From the NCBI GenBank assembly GCA_003022435.1, contig PXUA01000015.1:248001-312000 (forward strand): a DNA stretch of 64,000 nt, read 5' to 3'. Origin of the DNA: Bacteroidetes bacterium SW_9_63_38. Lineage in GTDB: Bacteria; Bacteroidota; Rhodothermia; Rhodothermales; Salinibacteraceae. The position numbers and the translations under genes are program-made. Shown piece after piece: positions 28,596 to 38,701 of this stretch. The notes under the pieces are model-generated. The model saw nothing but the letters and a program-made list of their open reading frames with translations, searched no databases and had not been told where the DNA came from. Every line of letters starts with the position of its first letter. The stretch's first letter is position 1.

Positions 28596-29411
28596 GTGAG
28601 CAACATCCTCGACGACATCATCGCCGACACCCGAGACCTGGTCGAGCACCGAAAGCAAGACACCCCGGTCGCTGAGCTCAAGGACCGGCCCGCGTACGCC
28701 GACCGGGAGCCCCACTCCCTCGTGGAGGCCCTCCAGGAACGCGGTATGTCGTTCATCGCCGAAATCAAAAAGGCCTCGCCCTCGAAAGGGCAGATTCGGG
28801 ACGACTTCGACCCGGCGTGGATCGCCCAGCAGTATGCCGCCCACGACGCGTCGGCCATTAGCGTCCTCACCGAACCGCAGTACTTTGACGGGGCACTGGA
28901 GTATCTGGCGTGGGTCCGGGCGCACGTGCCGGACGTGCCGCTCCTGCGAAAAGACTTCATCATCGATTCCTACCAGCTGGTTGAGGCCAAAGCCGTGGGG
29001 GCCGACGCCGTGCTGCTCATCGCCACCGCCCTGGATTCCGGACAGCTTTCAGAACTGCACGCGACGGCCACCGAGCTGGGCCTCTCCTGCCTCGTCGAGG
29101 TGTACTCCGAGGACGACCTCCAGAAGATCGATTGGGACCAAGTTACAATCCTCGGCGTCAACAACCGCGACCTCACGACCTTCGAGGTGGACATCGACAA
29201 CTCGCTCCGGATCTTCGAGCAGATCCCCCGCGACGTGGGCCGGGTGGCGGAGAGTGGGCTCAGTGACCCCGAGACGCTCGTCCGCCTGCGCAACGCAGGC
29301 ATCAACGGCGTCCTCATCGGCGAACACTTCATGCGGGCCGAGAATCCCGGCGAGGCGGTGTCTGCCCTCCGCGATGATGCCAAACAAATTGCTCTCGAAC
29401 AAAGAACCTAA
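28596..29411 (+). CDS. trpC: Indole-3-glycerol phosphate synthase
   Basis: Closes the indole ring from CdRP. 271 residues from the GTG at 28596 (VSNILDDIIADTRDLVEHR); the frame is open further upstream into trpD, but only this start gives the family N-terminus. Key segments are FIAEIKKASPSKGQIRDDFD with the catalytic Lys, LLRKDFIIDSYQLVEAKA, GVNNRDLTTFEVD and VAESGLSDPE. It follows trpD by about 60 bp. Confidence 0.95.
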   Translation: MSNILDDIIADTRDLVEHRKQDTPVAELKDRPAYADREPHSLVEALQERGMSFIAEIKKASPSKGQIRDDFDPAWIAQQYAAHDASAISVLTEPQYFDGALEYLAWVRAHVPDVPLLRKDFIIDSYQLVEAKAVGADAVLLIATALDSGQLSELHATATELGLSCLVEVYSEDDLQKIDWDQVTILGVNNRDLTTFEVDIDNSLRIFEQIPRDVGRVAESGLSDPETLVRLRNAGINGVLIGEHFMRAENPGEAVSALRDDAKQIALEQRT

Positions 29412-29589
29412 GTATATAGGTGTGCAAGTGTGTAGGCAATGTCCCGACTACTGTCGGGGCATGTAGCAAGTGTGCGCGTTCTTGTTGTCGCCGTACACCT
29501 CGGCAGTGTTCAACGCCCTCGTCGTCCGCTCTGCCTTATATCAACTACATACGCACCTACATACATCTACACATACGTACAATAACATT

Positions 29590-30240
29590 ATGAAGCTAAA
29601 GGTTTGCGGCATCACGGAGCTCGAAGACGCTCGGTATTTGGCCGGGGCCGGGGCGGACTACCTTGGGTTCATCCAACACGAGGACAGCCCCCGCTACGCC
29701 CCGCCCTCCCTTGCGAGCGACATCGTCGAGTGGGTTCACGGCCCGTCTCCGGTCGGCGTGTTCGTCAACGACGGCGCGTCACAGATCAATGAGGCCGTGG
29801 CCGAGGCCGGGTTCGAACTCGCGCAGTTGCACGGTCAAGAGCCGCCCCACGTGGTCGAGCAGGTCGACTGTCCAGTGATCAAGGCCATTCACGTCCGCAA
29901 CGACGCTTCCCCGGAACAGCTGCGCACTCTATTCGAGCGGTACGAAGACACGGCCGACTACTTTTTGCTCGATACTCACGACTCCAGCGTCTGGGGCGGC
30001 ACCGGCGAGTCGTTCAACTGGCGTCTGGCCCGCGAATTTTCCGACGAGTACCCGCTGTTTCTGGCCGGCGGCCTCAACGCCGACAACGTCCGCCGCGCCG
30101 TGGAGACGATGCGCCCGTATGCCGTCGACCTCTCCAGCAGTCTGGAAGACGCGCCCGGCGAAAAGAGCTTTACGAAGATTGATGCCTTCCTGGATGAGTT
30201 CCGCGCTGTTCAGAACGAGATGGCCGATAAGTCGGCTTAG
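29590..30240 (+). CDS. trpF: Phosphoribosylanthranilate isomerase
   Basis: 216-residue TIM-barrel enzyme. Start ATG 29590 ([19 protein letters not shown]) with the catalytic Cys7; the general-acid Asp lies in [28 protein letters not shown] and [15 protein letters not shown] form the phosphate-binding end. The 178-bp spacer after trpC holds a hairpin (ATGTCCCGAC/GTCGGGGCAT, 29439-29462) without a U-run and a TACATACGCACCTACATAC-type repetitive tract just before the start. Confidence 0.94.
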   Translation: MKLKVCGITELEDARYLAGAGADYLGFIQHEDSPRYAPPSLASDIVEWVHGPSPVGVFVNDGASQINEAVAEAGFELAQLHGQEPPHVVEQVDCPVIKAIHVRNDASPEQLRTLFERYEDTADYFLLDTHDSSVWGGTGESFNWRLAREFSDEYPLFLAGGLNADNVRRAVETMRPYAVDLSSSLEDAPGEKSFTKIDAFLDEFRAVQNEMADKSA

Positions 30241-30287
30241 GTTCTTTCCTGTCTTCTCCTGTTTTTCTGATCGATCCTTCTCCTGCT

Positions 30288-31508
30288 ATGCCTGATACAA
30301 TTTCTCAGACTGAAGCGTACGCCGCCCCGGATGCAGACGGGCACTTCGGGAACTACGGTGGTGCCTACGTACCTGAAACTCTTGTGCCAGTTCTCGAGGA
30401 TCTCAAGGATGCCTATAGAACCTACAAAGATGACCCGGAATTCCAAGAGGAATTTCGTCACCACCTGCGGGAGTACGCCGGTCGCCCCACGCCGCTCAGC
30501 TTCTGTGACCGGCTGACGGAGAACATCGGCGGTGCCCGCATCTACGCGAAGCGGGAGGACCTCTGCCACACCGGCGCGCACAAGATCAATAACACGATCG
30601 GTCAGATTATGCTGGCCACCCGCATGGGCAAGGAGCGAATCATTGCCGAGACGGGGGCCGGTCAGCACGGGGTGGCCACGGCGACGGTCTGCGCCAAGTT
30701 CGGGGTCGACTGTATCATCTACATGGGCGCGGAGGACATCGAGCGGCAGCGGCTCAACGTGGAGCGGATGGAACTGCTGGGGGCGGAGGTGCGGGCAGTC
30801 AATACGGGCAGCGAGACGCTCAAGGAAGCTACCAGCGAGGCCATTCGCGACTGGGTCTCCAACCCGTCCGACACGTTCTACATCATCGGATCGGTCGTCG
30901 GCCCGCACCCCTACCCCACGATGGTACGGGACTTCCACCGCGTGATCGGCACGGAGACCCGCGACCAGCTTCGTGAGGTCGAGGGCCGCGAGACCCCCGA
31001 CGCTATTGTCGCCTGCGTAGGCGGCGGCTCCAATGCGATGGGGATCTGGCATCCCTTCATCAATGACGACGAGGTGGAGATGCACGGTGCGGAGGCCGCT
31101 GGGCAGGGGCTCTACGACAATCACGCCGCGACGCTGGCGGAGGGCTCCCCCGGCGTTCTACACGGCGCCATGAGCTATCTGCTGCAGGACGAGGAAGGGC
31201 AAATTGAGCTCGCCCACTCCCTCTCCGCCGGGCTCGACTATCCGGGCGTCGGTCCCGAGCACGCCTACCTCCGCGACACCGACCGCGTGCAGTATCACCC
31301 GGTGACGGACGACGAGGCCCTGGCCGGCGTGCAGCGCCTCTCGGAGACGGAGGGCATCATTCCGGCCCTGGAGACGGCCCACGCCGTGCACCTCCTGCCC
31401 GACCTCGCGCGTCGACTCGCGGACGAACGGGGCGACGGTGCGGTCATCGTCTTCAACTGCTCCGGCCGCGGCGACAAGGACATGGAGACCATCGCCGAAA
31501 ACCTGTAA
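30288..31508 (+). CDS. trpB: Tryptophan synthase beta subunit
   Basis: PLP enzyme that condenses indole with serine. 406 residues. The PLP lysine is in [16 protein letters not shown], and the phosphate-binding loop in [43 protein letters not shown] and [15 protein letters not shown] are typical of the TrpB1 type that pairs with TrpA. Followed by trpA after a 184-bp spacer. Confidence 0.96.
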   Translation: MPDTISQTEAYAAPDADGHFGNYGGAYVPETLVPVLEDLKDAYRTYKDDPEFQEEFRHHLREYAGRPTPLSFCDRLTENIGGARIYAKREDLCHTGAHKINNTIGQIMLATRMGKERIIAETGAGQHGVATATVCAKFGVDCIIYMGAEDIERQRLNVERMELLGAEVRAVNTGSETLKEATSEAIRDWVSNPSDTFYIIGSVVGPHPYPTMVRDFHRVIGTETRDQLREVEGRETPDAIVACVGGGSNAMGIWHPFINDDEVEMHGAEAAGQGLYDNHAATLAEGSPGVLHGAMSYLLQDEEGQIELAHSLSAGLDYPGVGPEHAYLRDTDRVQYHPVTDDEALAGVQRLSETEGIIPALETAHAVHLLPDLARRLADERGDGAVIVFNCSGRGDKDMETIAENL

Positions 31509-31692
31509 TGCGGATGCCGATCAGTATAATCCGATAGCCTCCTGCGTTCGTCAGCCTGAAAACCGATTCTCCCCCTGCGACGATTGGGATATTGATTGTT
31601 TTGTTTGACGGCAGCAATTCTGTTCTGCGGACCTCCCCGGTCGGCTGCTCCTGCACGCACACGCCCACACTCACACACGCCCCCACACGCGA

Positions 31693-32517
31693 ATGTCCCG
31701 ACTCGACGACACGTTCGACCGCCTTCTCGCCCGCGACGAAAAGGCCATGGGCCTGTTTTTGACCGACGGGTTTCCGGAAACGGACGCCACCGTGCCCCTC
31801 CTCCATGCGCTCGACCGGGGCGGCGTCGATTTTATTGAGTTGGGCATGCCGTTCAGCGATCCGCTCGCCGAAGGGCGCCCCATCCAGCGGGCCAGTGCGC
31901 GCGCCCTCGCGAACGGTGTAAAGATGCAAGACACCTTCCGACGGGCTGAAGCCTTCCGGGCCGAGAGCGACACGCCGCTGCTCCTGATGGGGTACGTCAA
32001 TCCCCTTCTGAAGTACGGAATTGGCGACTTCTGCCGCGACGCCGCGGCCGCCGGGGTGGACGGCCTCATTCTTCCGGACCTGCCCCCTGAGGAGAGCGAT
32101 CCCCTGACCGAGGCCGCCGCCAACTACGACCTGGACCTTGTCTTTCTCATCGCCCCCAACTCGTCCGACGATAGAATCCGCGCCGTCGACCGCCGCGCCA
32201 CTGGCTTCGTCTACGCCGTAAGCGTGACCGGCCTCACCGGCAGCGACCTCGACGGCACGCCCACGATCGACGAGTACCTGCAGCGGGCGCGCTCGCTGGT
32301 CGCGGACAACCCCATCCTCGTGGGCTTCGGCATCAAGAGCCACGAGGACGCGATGCGACTGAGCCGCAACACCGACGGCTTCATCGTCGGGTCGGCCCTC
32401 ATCAATCGGGTCGAGGAACTGTGGGCGGACGACACTCTCTCCGACACCGACCGACTCGACGCCGTAGAGACGTTCGCCCACGAACTCAAGCACGGCGTCC
32501 CGGCGACCGCTTCTTGA
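31693..32517 (+). CDS. trpA: Tryptophan synthase alpha subunit
   Basis: Cleaves indole-3-glycerol phosphate to indole. 274 residues. The catalytic Glu is in [20 protein letters not shown] and the catalytic Asp in [28 protein letters not shown] and [13 protein letters not shown] form the phosphate site. Last recognisable trp gene of the locus. The spacer before it carries the CACACGCCCACACTCACACACG-type tract seen before trpG. Confidence 0.95.
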   Translation: MSRLDDTFDRLLARDEKAMGLFLTDGFPETDATVPLLHALDRGGVDFIELGMPFSDPLAEGRPIQRASARALANGVKMQDTFRRAEAFRAESDTPLLLMGYVNPLLKYGIGDFCRDAAAAGVDGLILPDLPPEESDPLTEAAANYDLDLVFLIAPNSSDDRIRAVDRRATGFVYAVSVTGLTGSDLDGTPTIDEYLQRARSLVADNPILVGFGIKSHEDAMRLSRNTDGFIVGSALINRVEELWADDTLSDTDRLDAVETFAHELKHGVPATAS

Positions 32518-32571
32518 GGACTCCCTCCGCGTCCGAACCTGCCGCGTCCTTTCCTTCCCTACCGTCCCCTC

Positions 32572-33708
32572 ATGATCAAGCGCTTCTGTGTAGTCGCCTG
32601 CTCGGCCGGTGCACTCCTGCTGCTGGTCTTAGGGGGATGCAGCGGCGACTACCGCCCCCGGGCAATTGGAAAAGAAAGCGAGGTCACGGTGGTCATGGAC
32701 AGCAGCCACTGGACCGGGGCCGTCGGCACCACCTTCCGCAAGACGGTCACCCCTTGGGTCGAGACCCTGCCGCAGCCTGAGCGCTACTTCACCTCTCGAC
32801 ACCTGGAGCTCTTATCGGAACGGACGTACGAAAGCGTTCAGGACCTAAAAAACATCGTCGTTGTCGCCCCGCTGAGCGACACCAGCAACGAGGCCAACTT
32901 CCTCCGTCGTCGCCTCTCGGACGAGGCCCGCGCAGCCGTCCGGAACGGGCAAACCGCCGTCGTGGAGAAACCCAACCTCTGGCGGCGGAGCCAGCGGGTC
33001 TTTTTCGTGACCGCGGCCGATTCGAGCGGTCTCGTGGAGACACTGTCCCAGCAGGGAGCCGACATCAAGGCTACGATGAAGGCGGTGACCCTTCAGCGCA
33101 TGAAGCGCGACATGTACGACGACGCGCGCCAGTACGCCGTTGAGGACACCCTCATGCGGCACCACGGGTTCGCCGTGAACATGCAGCACGACTTCCAGAT
33201 TGCCATCGACACCACGACGGCGTCGAGCGGATTCGTCTGGCTGCGACGCCTCCTCCCCGAGACCCGCCGTGAGTTCTTTGTGTACTACGAGGAAAACGCG
33301 TCTCCTGATCAGATCACGCCGGAGTGGATCCACACCACCCACGATTCGCTGACGCGGCGGTACATGCGCGGCAACGTGGCCGGGTTCGTCCGCATCGACG
33401 ATCGACGCCCACTTACAACGGAACAGACGGATGTGCTGGACCGGTACGGCTACGAGATGCGCGGGCTCTGGCGCATGGTAAAACCAGCGAAGGACGGCAA
33501 CGGCTTTATCGGGGTCGGCGGCGGAGGCCCTTTTCTGGCCTACGCCTTTCATGATCAGCCCACCGATCGGGTCTATCTCCTCCACGGATCGGTCTTCGCG
33601 CCCGGTTTCGACAGGCTCCAGTTTCTCCGGCAGATGGAGGGGATGGCAACCACCTTCCGCACTCAATCCGAACGCTCCTCTGCATCCCCCACTTCTTCGT
33701 CTGAATGA
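32572..33708 (+). CDS. DUF4837 family lipoprotein
   Basis: 378 residues. An N-terminal signal peptide ends in the lipobox LGGC (LLLLVLGGCSGDYRP), so the mature protein begins at a lipidated Cys. The body matches the Bacteroidota DUF4837 family as I recall it (EVTVVMDSSHWTGAVGTTF, FAVNMQHDFQIA, GFVRIDDRRPLTTEQ). Function unknown. It follows trpA by 54 bp but is unrelated in function; it overlaps the next lipoprotein gene by 4 bp, so those two are probably co-translated. Confidence 0.85.
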   Translation: MIKRFCVVACSAGALLLLVLGGCSGDYRPRAIGKESEVTVVMDSSHWTGAVGTTFRKTVTPWVETLPQPERYFTSRHLELLSERTYESVQDLKNIVVVAPLSDTSNEANFLRRRLSDEARAAVRNGQTAVVEKPNLWRRSQRVFFVTAADSSGLVETLSQQGADIKATMKAVTLQRMKRDMYDDARQYAVEDTLMRHHGFAVNMQHDFQIAIDTTTASSGFVWLRRLLPETRREFFVYYEENASPDQITPEWIHTTHDSLTRRYMRGNVAGFVRIDDRRPLTTEQTDVLDRYGYEMRGLWRMVKPAKDGNGFIGVGGGGPFLAYAFHDQPTDRVYLLHGSVFAPGFDRLQFLRQMEGMATTFRTQSERSSASPTSSSE

Positions 33709-34094
33709 GACGGTTCCCCCCCTCCGTCCCGTGCCGTCTCCTGGCCCCCATCCTTTTGTGCGCCGTCCTCGGCGGGGGCGCCCTGCTCGGGACTGGCTGC
33801 AGCGTCCTTTCGTCCGAGGAGCCTCCTGTGGCCGACACGACGTTCACTCGCATCCTCATCGAGCTGCATCTTCTGAACGGACAGCGCCGGCAGGCGATCG
33901 GCCTCCCGCCGGCAGCGGCGGATACGGTTCTTGTGAATTACGGCGTGTCCCGCACGGAGTTTGAACGGACGTTGGAGCACTACTCGACTCATCCGAAGGC
34001 GTTCTCCTCGATCTACGACGCCGTCGTGGACACACTGCGCTCTATTGAAGAGCGCCTGCCGGAGCCTTCATCCCGCTCATCGTCGTCCAGGTAG
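33705..34094 (+). CDS. DUF4296-like small lipoprotein
   Basis: 129 residues with a long signal peptide ending at lipobox LGTGC. The rest (FTRILIELHLLNGQRRQAIG, YGVSRTEFERTLEHYSTHPK, YDAVVDTLRSIEERL) has the layout of DUF4296 proteins, small helical periplasmic lipoproteins of Bacteroidota with no known function. The start overlaps the DUF4837 stop (ATGA). The C-terminus is a Ser/Arg-rich tail. Confidence 0.78.
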   Translation: MRRFPPSVPCRLLAPILLCAVLGGGALLGTGCSVLSSEEPPVADTTFTRILIELHLLNGQRRQAIGLPPAAADTVLVNYGVSRTEFERTLEHYSTHPKAFSSIYDAVVDTLRSIEERLPEPSSRSSSSR

Positions 34095-34183
34095 CCTCAT
34101 CGTCGCCACGTCTCACCGACTTCAGTCCATCCCGGACTGTCCTGAAGTCATCAGGGCCGAACGGGCATCCTGCGGAGCCGGCG

Positions 34184-36133
34184 TCAATCGAGGTGATCGC
34201 GCCCGGCGTCGGTGAGCTCGAACCGGCCGTGCAGAGGATCGGTCATTCGGATGTAGCCGCGCTCCGTCAGCCAGTTCACGAGCACGTCCACCTCGTGGCG
34301 CGGCACCTCGCGCTGGGCAAACCAGTCGGCCCGCGGCACATTGTCCTGAATCTGCGTCAGGATGCGCCGGAGCTCCTCTTCCTGGGCCGCGGTCACGACC
34401 GGCGGATCGTGCCGCCCCAAGCACACGTCGCACGCCCCGCACTGCGTCGCGGCCTGTTCCCCGAAGTAGGTCAGCAGGAAGCGGCGGCGGCAGGTGTTCG
34501 AGCGGGCGTAGCGGAGCATGGAGCGCAACCGCGTCTCGGCGCGCTGCCGGGCCGCCTGCACGGCACGACCGTCGACCGGCAGCTTGCGGGCCCGGGGGAA
34601 GGCCAATTCTACACGGAGCGCATTTCCGGGCGGCTGCCAGCGAAGCAGTCCCCGCTCCTCCAGATACTGAAGCCCCCGATTGAGCCGGTCCTGCGACACC
34701 TCCGCGCGGTCCGACAGGGACCGAACGTCGAGGGGCCACCAGTCCGAAAACGCATCGGCGTGCACCTGTCGCAACAGGGTGCGAACGAAGTCCGCAAGGG
34801 CCTGGTTGTCGAGGCCGTCGGCGTATCGACGCACCGCCCCGATTCCTTTCTCAAACCGAATCATCCCGTGGTGCGAGCGGTTCGGCAATCGGGACCACGC
34901 GTCGGCCCGATCCAGCAATTCGGCGGCGGTATCCACCTTCGACCGCGAGAACTCAGTGATCTTCTGAACGGCACTCTGGTTGACGACGAGCGGCTCGTCC
35001 GGCTCCGATCCCACCGGAACCTGCCCGACGTTGCAGACCGCATCGTACACCTGTCGCACCTCCTCGGCCGTCGGGTGCGAGGACGCGATGAGCGCCTCCT
35101 GCGTCTCGGCGTCCGGCTCCTGAAACAGAAGCACCGCGTACGCGCGCTCCCCGTCGCGCCCCGCCCGCCCGGCCTCCTGGTAGTACGCTTCCAGCGAGGA
35201 CGGCACGTCCATGTGTACCACAGACCGCACGTCCGGCTCGTCGATGCCCATGCCGAACGCGTTGGTGGCCACCATAACCCGCACCTCGTCCGCGATCCAG
35301 TCCTGCTGCCGGGCGGTCCGCTCCTCGCTGCTCATGCGCCCGTGATACCCGGCAGCGGACACGCCCTCCTGCTGCAGGCGCTGCGTCCAGCGCTCCACCC
35401 CGCGGCGCGTGGCGGTGTAGACGATGCCACTGCCCCCCACGCCCGTCACGATGTCCTTCAGCTTAGCCCACTTGTGCTCGGTGCGGAAGACCGACCACAC
35501 GAGGTTGGGCCGGTCGAACCCGCGTACCACCTCCGTCGCGTCCGGCATCTCCAGCAGGTCACAGATGTCATCCCGCACCTCCGGCGTCGCCGTGGCCGTC
35601 ACCGCCAGGGTGGGCGGCTCCCCAATCAGCCCCCGTGCCGCCGAAATCTCCCGGTAGGCCGGACGGAAGTGGTGGCCCCATTCGCTGACGCAGTGGGCCT
35701 CGTCCACCGCCAGAAGCGAGACGTCCAGCCGCTCGGCTCGGGCCTGAAAGACCTCCGTCGTCATCCGCTCGGGCGCCATGTAGAGCAGATCGTACTGCCC
35801 ATGCTCAGCGTTATTCCACCGCTGCTCGGCCTCGTAGCGCGGCAACGTGCTATTGATAAACGTCGCCTCCACACCCTCGGCCTGAAGGCCCTCGACCTGA
35901 TCCTGCATGAGCGCGATCAGCGGCGAGATCACCAACACCAGCCCGTCCGTGAGTAGCGCCGGGATCTGGTAGCAGAGCGACTTCCCCCCGCCGGTCGGCA
36001 AAATGCCGAGGACATCGTCCCCGTCGAGAAGCGCCGTCAGAATCTCCTGCTGCCCCGGCCGGAACGACTCGTACCCCCACCGCCGCCGCAGCACCTCCCG
36101 GGCATCGTCCATCGTGGCGGCGGAGTCGGACAT
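34184..36133 (-). CDS. recQ: ATP-dependent DNA helicase RecQ
   Basis: 649-residue superfamily 2 3'-5' helicase for recombination and replication repair. Walker A is GILPTGGGKSLCYQIPA; the DExH box is LLAVDEAHCVSEWGHHFRP. Motif VI is YYQEAGRAGRDG. The RecQ zinc module is present (CRRRFLLTYFGEQAATQCGA then CDVCLG). There is no clear C-terminal HRDC domain; the last 60 residues form a winged-helix-like end. It converges with the two lipoprotein genes. Confidence 0.95.
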   Translation of the reverse strand: MSDSAATMDDAREVLRRRWGYESFRPGQQEILTALLDGDDVLGILPTGGGKSLCYQIPALLTDGLVLVISPLIALMQDQVEGLQAEGVEATFINSTLPRYEAEQRWNNAEHGQYDLLYMAPERMTTEVFQARAERLDVSLLAVDEAHCVSEWGHHFRPAYREISAARGLIGEPPTLAVTATATPEVRDDICDLLEMPDATEVVRGFDRPNLVWSVFRTEHKWAKLKDIVTGVGGSGIVYTATRRGVERWTQRLQQEGVSAAGYHGRMSSEERTARQQDWIADEVRVMVATNAFGMGIDEPDVRSVVHMDVPSSLEAYYQEAGRAGRDGERAYAVLLFQEPDAETQEALIASSHPTAEEVRQVYDAVCNVGQVPVGSEPDEPLVVNQSAVQKITEFSRSKVDTAAELLDRADAWSRLPNRSHHGMIRFEKGIGAVRRYADGLDNQALADFVRTLLRQVHADAFSDWWPLDVRSLSDRAEVSQDRLNRGLQYLEERGLLRWQPPGNALRVELAFPRARKLPVDGRAVQAARQRAETRLRSMLRYARSNTCRRRFLLTYFGEQAATQCGACDVCLGRHDPPVVTAAQEEELRRILTQIQDNVPRADWFAQREVPRHEVDVLVNWLTERGYIRMTDPLHGRFELTDAGRDHLD

Positions 36134-36467
36134 GGAGAGACAAAAACGTGATCGGCGACGGGAACGGCAGCGCGAATCGAATCTCGGCGAATCTGACCGG
36201 AGCGTCCCCGCCCCGGATGCAATCTACAGTCCGTGTCTGTTATGTTCGGACCGAAGCAATGTGCCTCATCAGCGCTCCGCCCGCCCGAACATCGGCGTTC
36301 GAGGCGTTTCGCGCGAAGCCTCACTGCCGCCACGCATCCACGCTTCGAAACGCAGGCAACAACGTCTGTGTCGACACGCCCGGCGCGGGCACCCTGAACG
36401 GAAGGGAATACCGCCTTCCGCCTCCAGCGCCCCCCTGTTAATAACTCTGACTTCGTACCACGCCTCC
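36134..36467. other. Divergent intergenic region, no gene seen
   Basis: 334 bp between divergent recQ and the GT2 gene. No convincing ORF or structure, although the plus-strand frame is open by chance. It should contain both promoters. Confidence 0.5.
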
Positions 36468-37526
36468 ATGGCCCGCCCCCGCGTCTCCATCGTCATCGTG
36501 TCCTGGAACGCGAAGTCGGTGGTGCAGCAATGCCTCCCGTCCGTCGTGGCGACCGACTACCCCAATCTGGAGATCATCTTTACCGACAACGCCTCGACGG
36601 ACGGCTCCGCCGCCTGGGTCGCCCAGGAATATCCGTCCGTCAAAGTCGTGCGCCACCCCGAGAATTGGCTCTTCGCCCGCGGCAACAACGCCGCCCTTCC
36701 CCACGCCACGGGCGATCTCGTGCTCCTGCTCAACAACGATGTCCAGGTTCCTCCCGGCTGGCTGCGGCCCCTCGTGGAGACGATGGAGGACCAGCCGGAC
36801 GTGGCCGCGGTCCAGCCGAAGCTCCTGCAGTACGACGATCGCGGCCGGTTCGAGTACGCGGGCGCCGCCGGCGGCTACCTGGATCGGCTGGGGTACCCCT
36901 TCACGCGCGGTCGCCTCCTGAACACGATGGAGGCCGACCGCGGCCAGTACGATGACGCCCGCGACGTATTCTGGGCCACTGGAGCCGCCCTCCTCCTCCG
37001 CCGCTCGGCCCTGGACGAGGTCGGGCTCCTCGACGACCGGTTCGAGATGCACATGGAAGAGATCGACCTGTGCTGGCGCCTGCAGCGGCACGGCTACCGC
37101 GTGCACGTACAGCCCCGAAGCACAGTCTACCACATCGGCGGCGCCTCGCTCCCGCAGGGCTCCCCCCGCAAGGCGTACTACAACTTCCGCAACAGCCTCC
37201 TGCTTCTCTACAAAAACCTGCCGCCGTCCGAGTGGCGACGCACTCTCCCCCTCCGCCTAGCGTGTGACGGCGCCGCCCTGGCGAAAGCGTTCGCAGGCGG
37301 CAACATCCGCGAGGCGACGGCTATTCTCCGGGCTTACAGAGACGCCTTTCAGATGCGGTCCCACTACGGGAACGCCCGCCCCATGAGCAATTCCGACGCC
37401 GTACTCCCCCCGTACCGCGGCATTCTGCCTATTGAGTACTACCTCCGGGGCCGCACTACATTCGCGGACCTTCCCGTCAACCGGTTCCGGGTCCTTGCCC
37501 CGTCGCCCCCCTCGTCGTCGGGCTGA
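36468..37526 (+). CDS. Family 2 glycosyltransferase (rhamnosyltransferase-like)
   Basis: 352 residues from ATG 36468 (MARPRVSIVIVSWNAKSVV). GT-A fold features: IIFTDNASTDGSAAWVAQ, the metal/nucleotide site LLLNNDVQVPPGWL, and FWATGAALLLRRSALDEVG with MHMEEIDLCWRLQRHGYRV, as in GT2 enzymes that add rhamnose or similar sugars to surface polysaccharides. The acceptor is unknown. No other polysaccharide genes are adjacent. Confidence 0.88.
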   Translation: MARPRVSIVIVSWNAKSVVQQCLPSVVATDYPNLEIIFTDNASTDGSAAWVAQEYPSVKVVRHPENWLFARGNNAALPHATGDLVLLLNNDVQVPPGWLRPLVETMEDQPDVAAVQPKLLQYDDRGRFEYAGAAGGYLDRLGYPFTRGRLLNTMEADRGQYDDARDVFWATGAALLLRRSALDEVGLLDDRFEMHMEEIDLCWRLQRHGYRVHVQPRSTVYHIGGASLPQGSPRKAYYNFRNSLLLLYKNLPPSEWRRTLPLRLACDGAALAKAFAGGNIREATAILRAYRDAFQMRSHYGNARPMSNSDAVLPPYRGILPIEYYLRGRTTFADLPVNRFRVLAPSPPSSSG

Positions 37527-38218
37527 TGTGCACAGACGCGCACGTCTCTCATACCGACGCCGACGGCAAACTTCCGGTACAGAGCAGTATGATCTCCGTC
37601 GCAATCAGCCGTTTTTTCTGTCCTACATCGCAGAAAAGGGACTCGTAGCGCCGTTGGAACCCAACGGCGCTACAGAGCCAGTTCACGAATCAGAATGAAT
37701 CTACCGGATCTGGTATGTGTGACTTTGCGAGATTAATCACCGGACGGGTCTCCTTGCCCAGCCTACCTTGAAGGTCTGGTAGGAAGCCCGATCGGCCTTG
37801 AAGAAACGGCCGCCTGGACGCCTGTCGGAGCGAAGCGACAGCGTAGACAAGCGTCAGGCCGTTTCTTCACAGGGGCTCCTTGCGGGTCATCCCGCGTGGC
37901 CTTGATCTTTTTAGTTCATCCGCGACGGCTGTCGGGATGAACACCAGGATTGGGGAAGTAGCGAAGCATCGTGAAATGGGCAGTCGCTTTCGAAAAAACG
38001 ATGGCATCCCGTAGATAATCTGGCAAACCTACAGATACCAAATCCGGGGACAAAGTTCAGGATCGGAAAGAAGGCGTACGGTCCCAAGCATATGGGCATA
38101 GGCGCACTCGTGCGTCCCCCACATACCCTGACAGTAGTCGGGACACTGCCTGCACACTCCCATACTTACATCCCCAACGGAGCTGTCCCATTAAACAAGT
38201 ACGGCTGCGGAGTTGGTA
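37527..38218. other. Intergenic region with nested hairpins and shared motifs
   Basis: 692 bp without a gene. About 37770-37790 has a CCTACC/GGTAGG hairpin. 37800-37868 is a composite inverted repeat (GAAGAAACGGCC/GGCCGTTTCTTC outside, CTGTCG/CGACAG inside). 38095-38195 carries the CACTCGTGCGTCCCCCACA and TCCCCAACGGAGCTG motifs that recur downstream of acs at 48.63-48.68 kb. Possibly a small RNA or a remnant element. Confidence 0.55.
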
Positions 38219-38644
38219 TTATCGGAGCCGATCCATCGACTTTACGAGTTCGATGTCGTGTTCGATGCCACGGCGGGCAAGCAGAAAAAACACGTACGCC
38301 CCGAGGGGGAGCACCAGCACCACTGCTCGTCCCCACTGAACGCCCGTCGGACCGCGCACGGCCAACTCAGACGTGAGGTACAGCCCGCCGTACAGCGTCG
38401 CTCCGAGCAATACGGTTCCAATTTGCACCCACATCACCACCGTGCGCTGCCACTCCCGCGTCTCATACAGAAAGATCGACCAGAGCGCCGTTCCAGAGGT
38501 GAGCACAGTAAGTCCGATTATTGACGGGACGAACCAGACATACGTCGAGGCCGCCTCGCTTGACCATGGCCACCCAAAGAAGCCGAGGGCCGCCAGGGTC
38601 AGAATGCCCAGAGAAAGATAGACCGTCTGGATGCGCTGAATCAT
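38219..38644 (-). CDS. DUF4293 family membrane protein
   Basis: 141 residues starting MIQRIQTVYLSLGILTL, the characteristic N-terminus of DUF4293. Four hydrophobic segments are visible (GILTLAALGFFGW, VPSIIGLTVLTSGTALWSIF, VMWVQIGTVLLGATLYGGLY, AVVLVLPLGAYVFFLLA). Function unknown; typical of Bacteroidota. It follows the isocitrate dehydrogenase gene by 57 bp on the same strand. Confidence 0.85.
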   Translation of the reverse strand: MIQRIQTVYLSLGILTLAALGFFGWPWSSEAASTYVWFVPSIIGLTVLTSGTALWSIFLYETREWQRTVVMWVQIGTVLLGATLYGGLYLTSELAVRGPTGVQWGRAVVLVLPLGAYVFFLLARRGIEHDIELVKSMDRLR

Positions 38645-38701
38645 GATGAACCGTCGTCGTCCCAGTGAAAGAAGATCAGACAGTGGAGTGCCGCCCGGAC
38701 G

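Noticed and set aside
29439..29462. Hairpin after trpC as a terminator
   Set aside because: A good stem but no following U-run, and trpF, trpB and trpA continue on the same strand.
34193..35956. 587-codon plus-strand frame opposite recQ
   Set aside because: Antisense shadow of a GC-rich, acid-coding gene; no family features, while recQ on the other strand has all helicase motifs.
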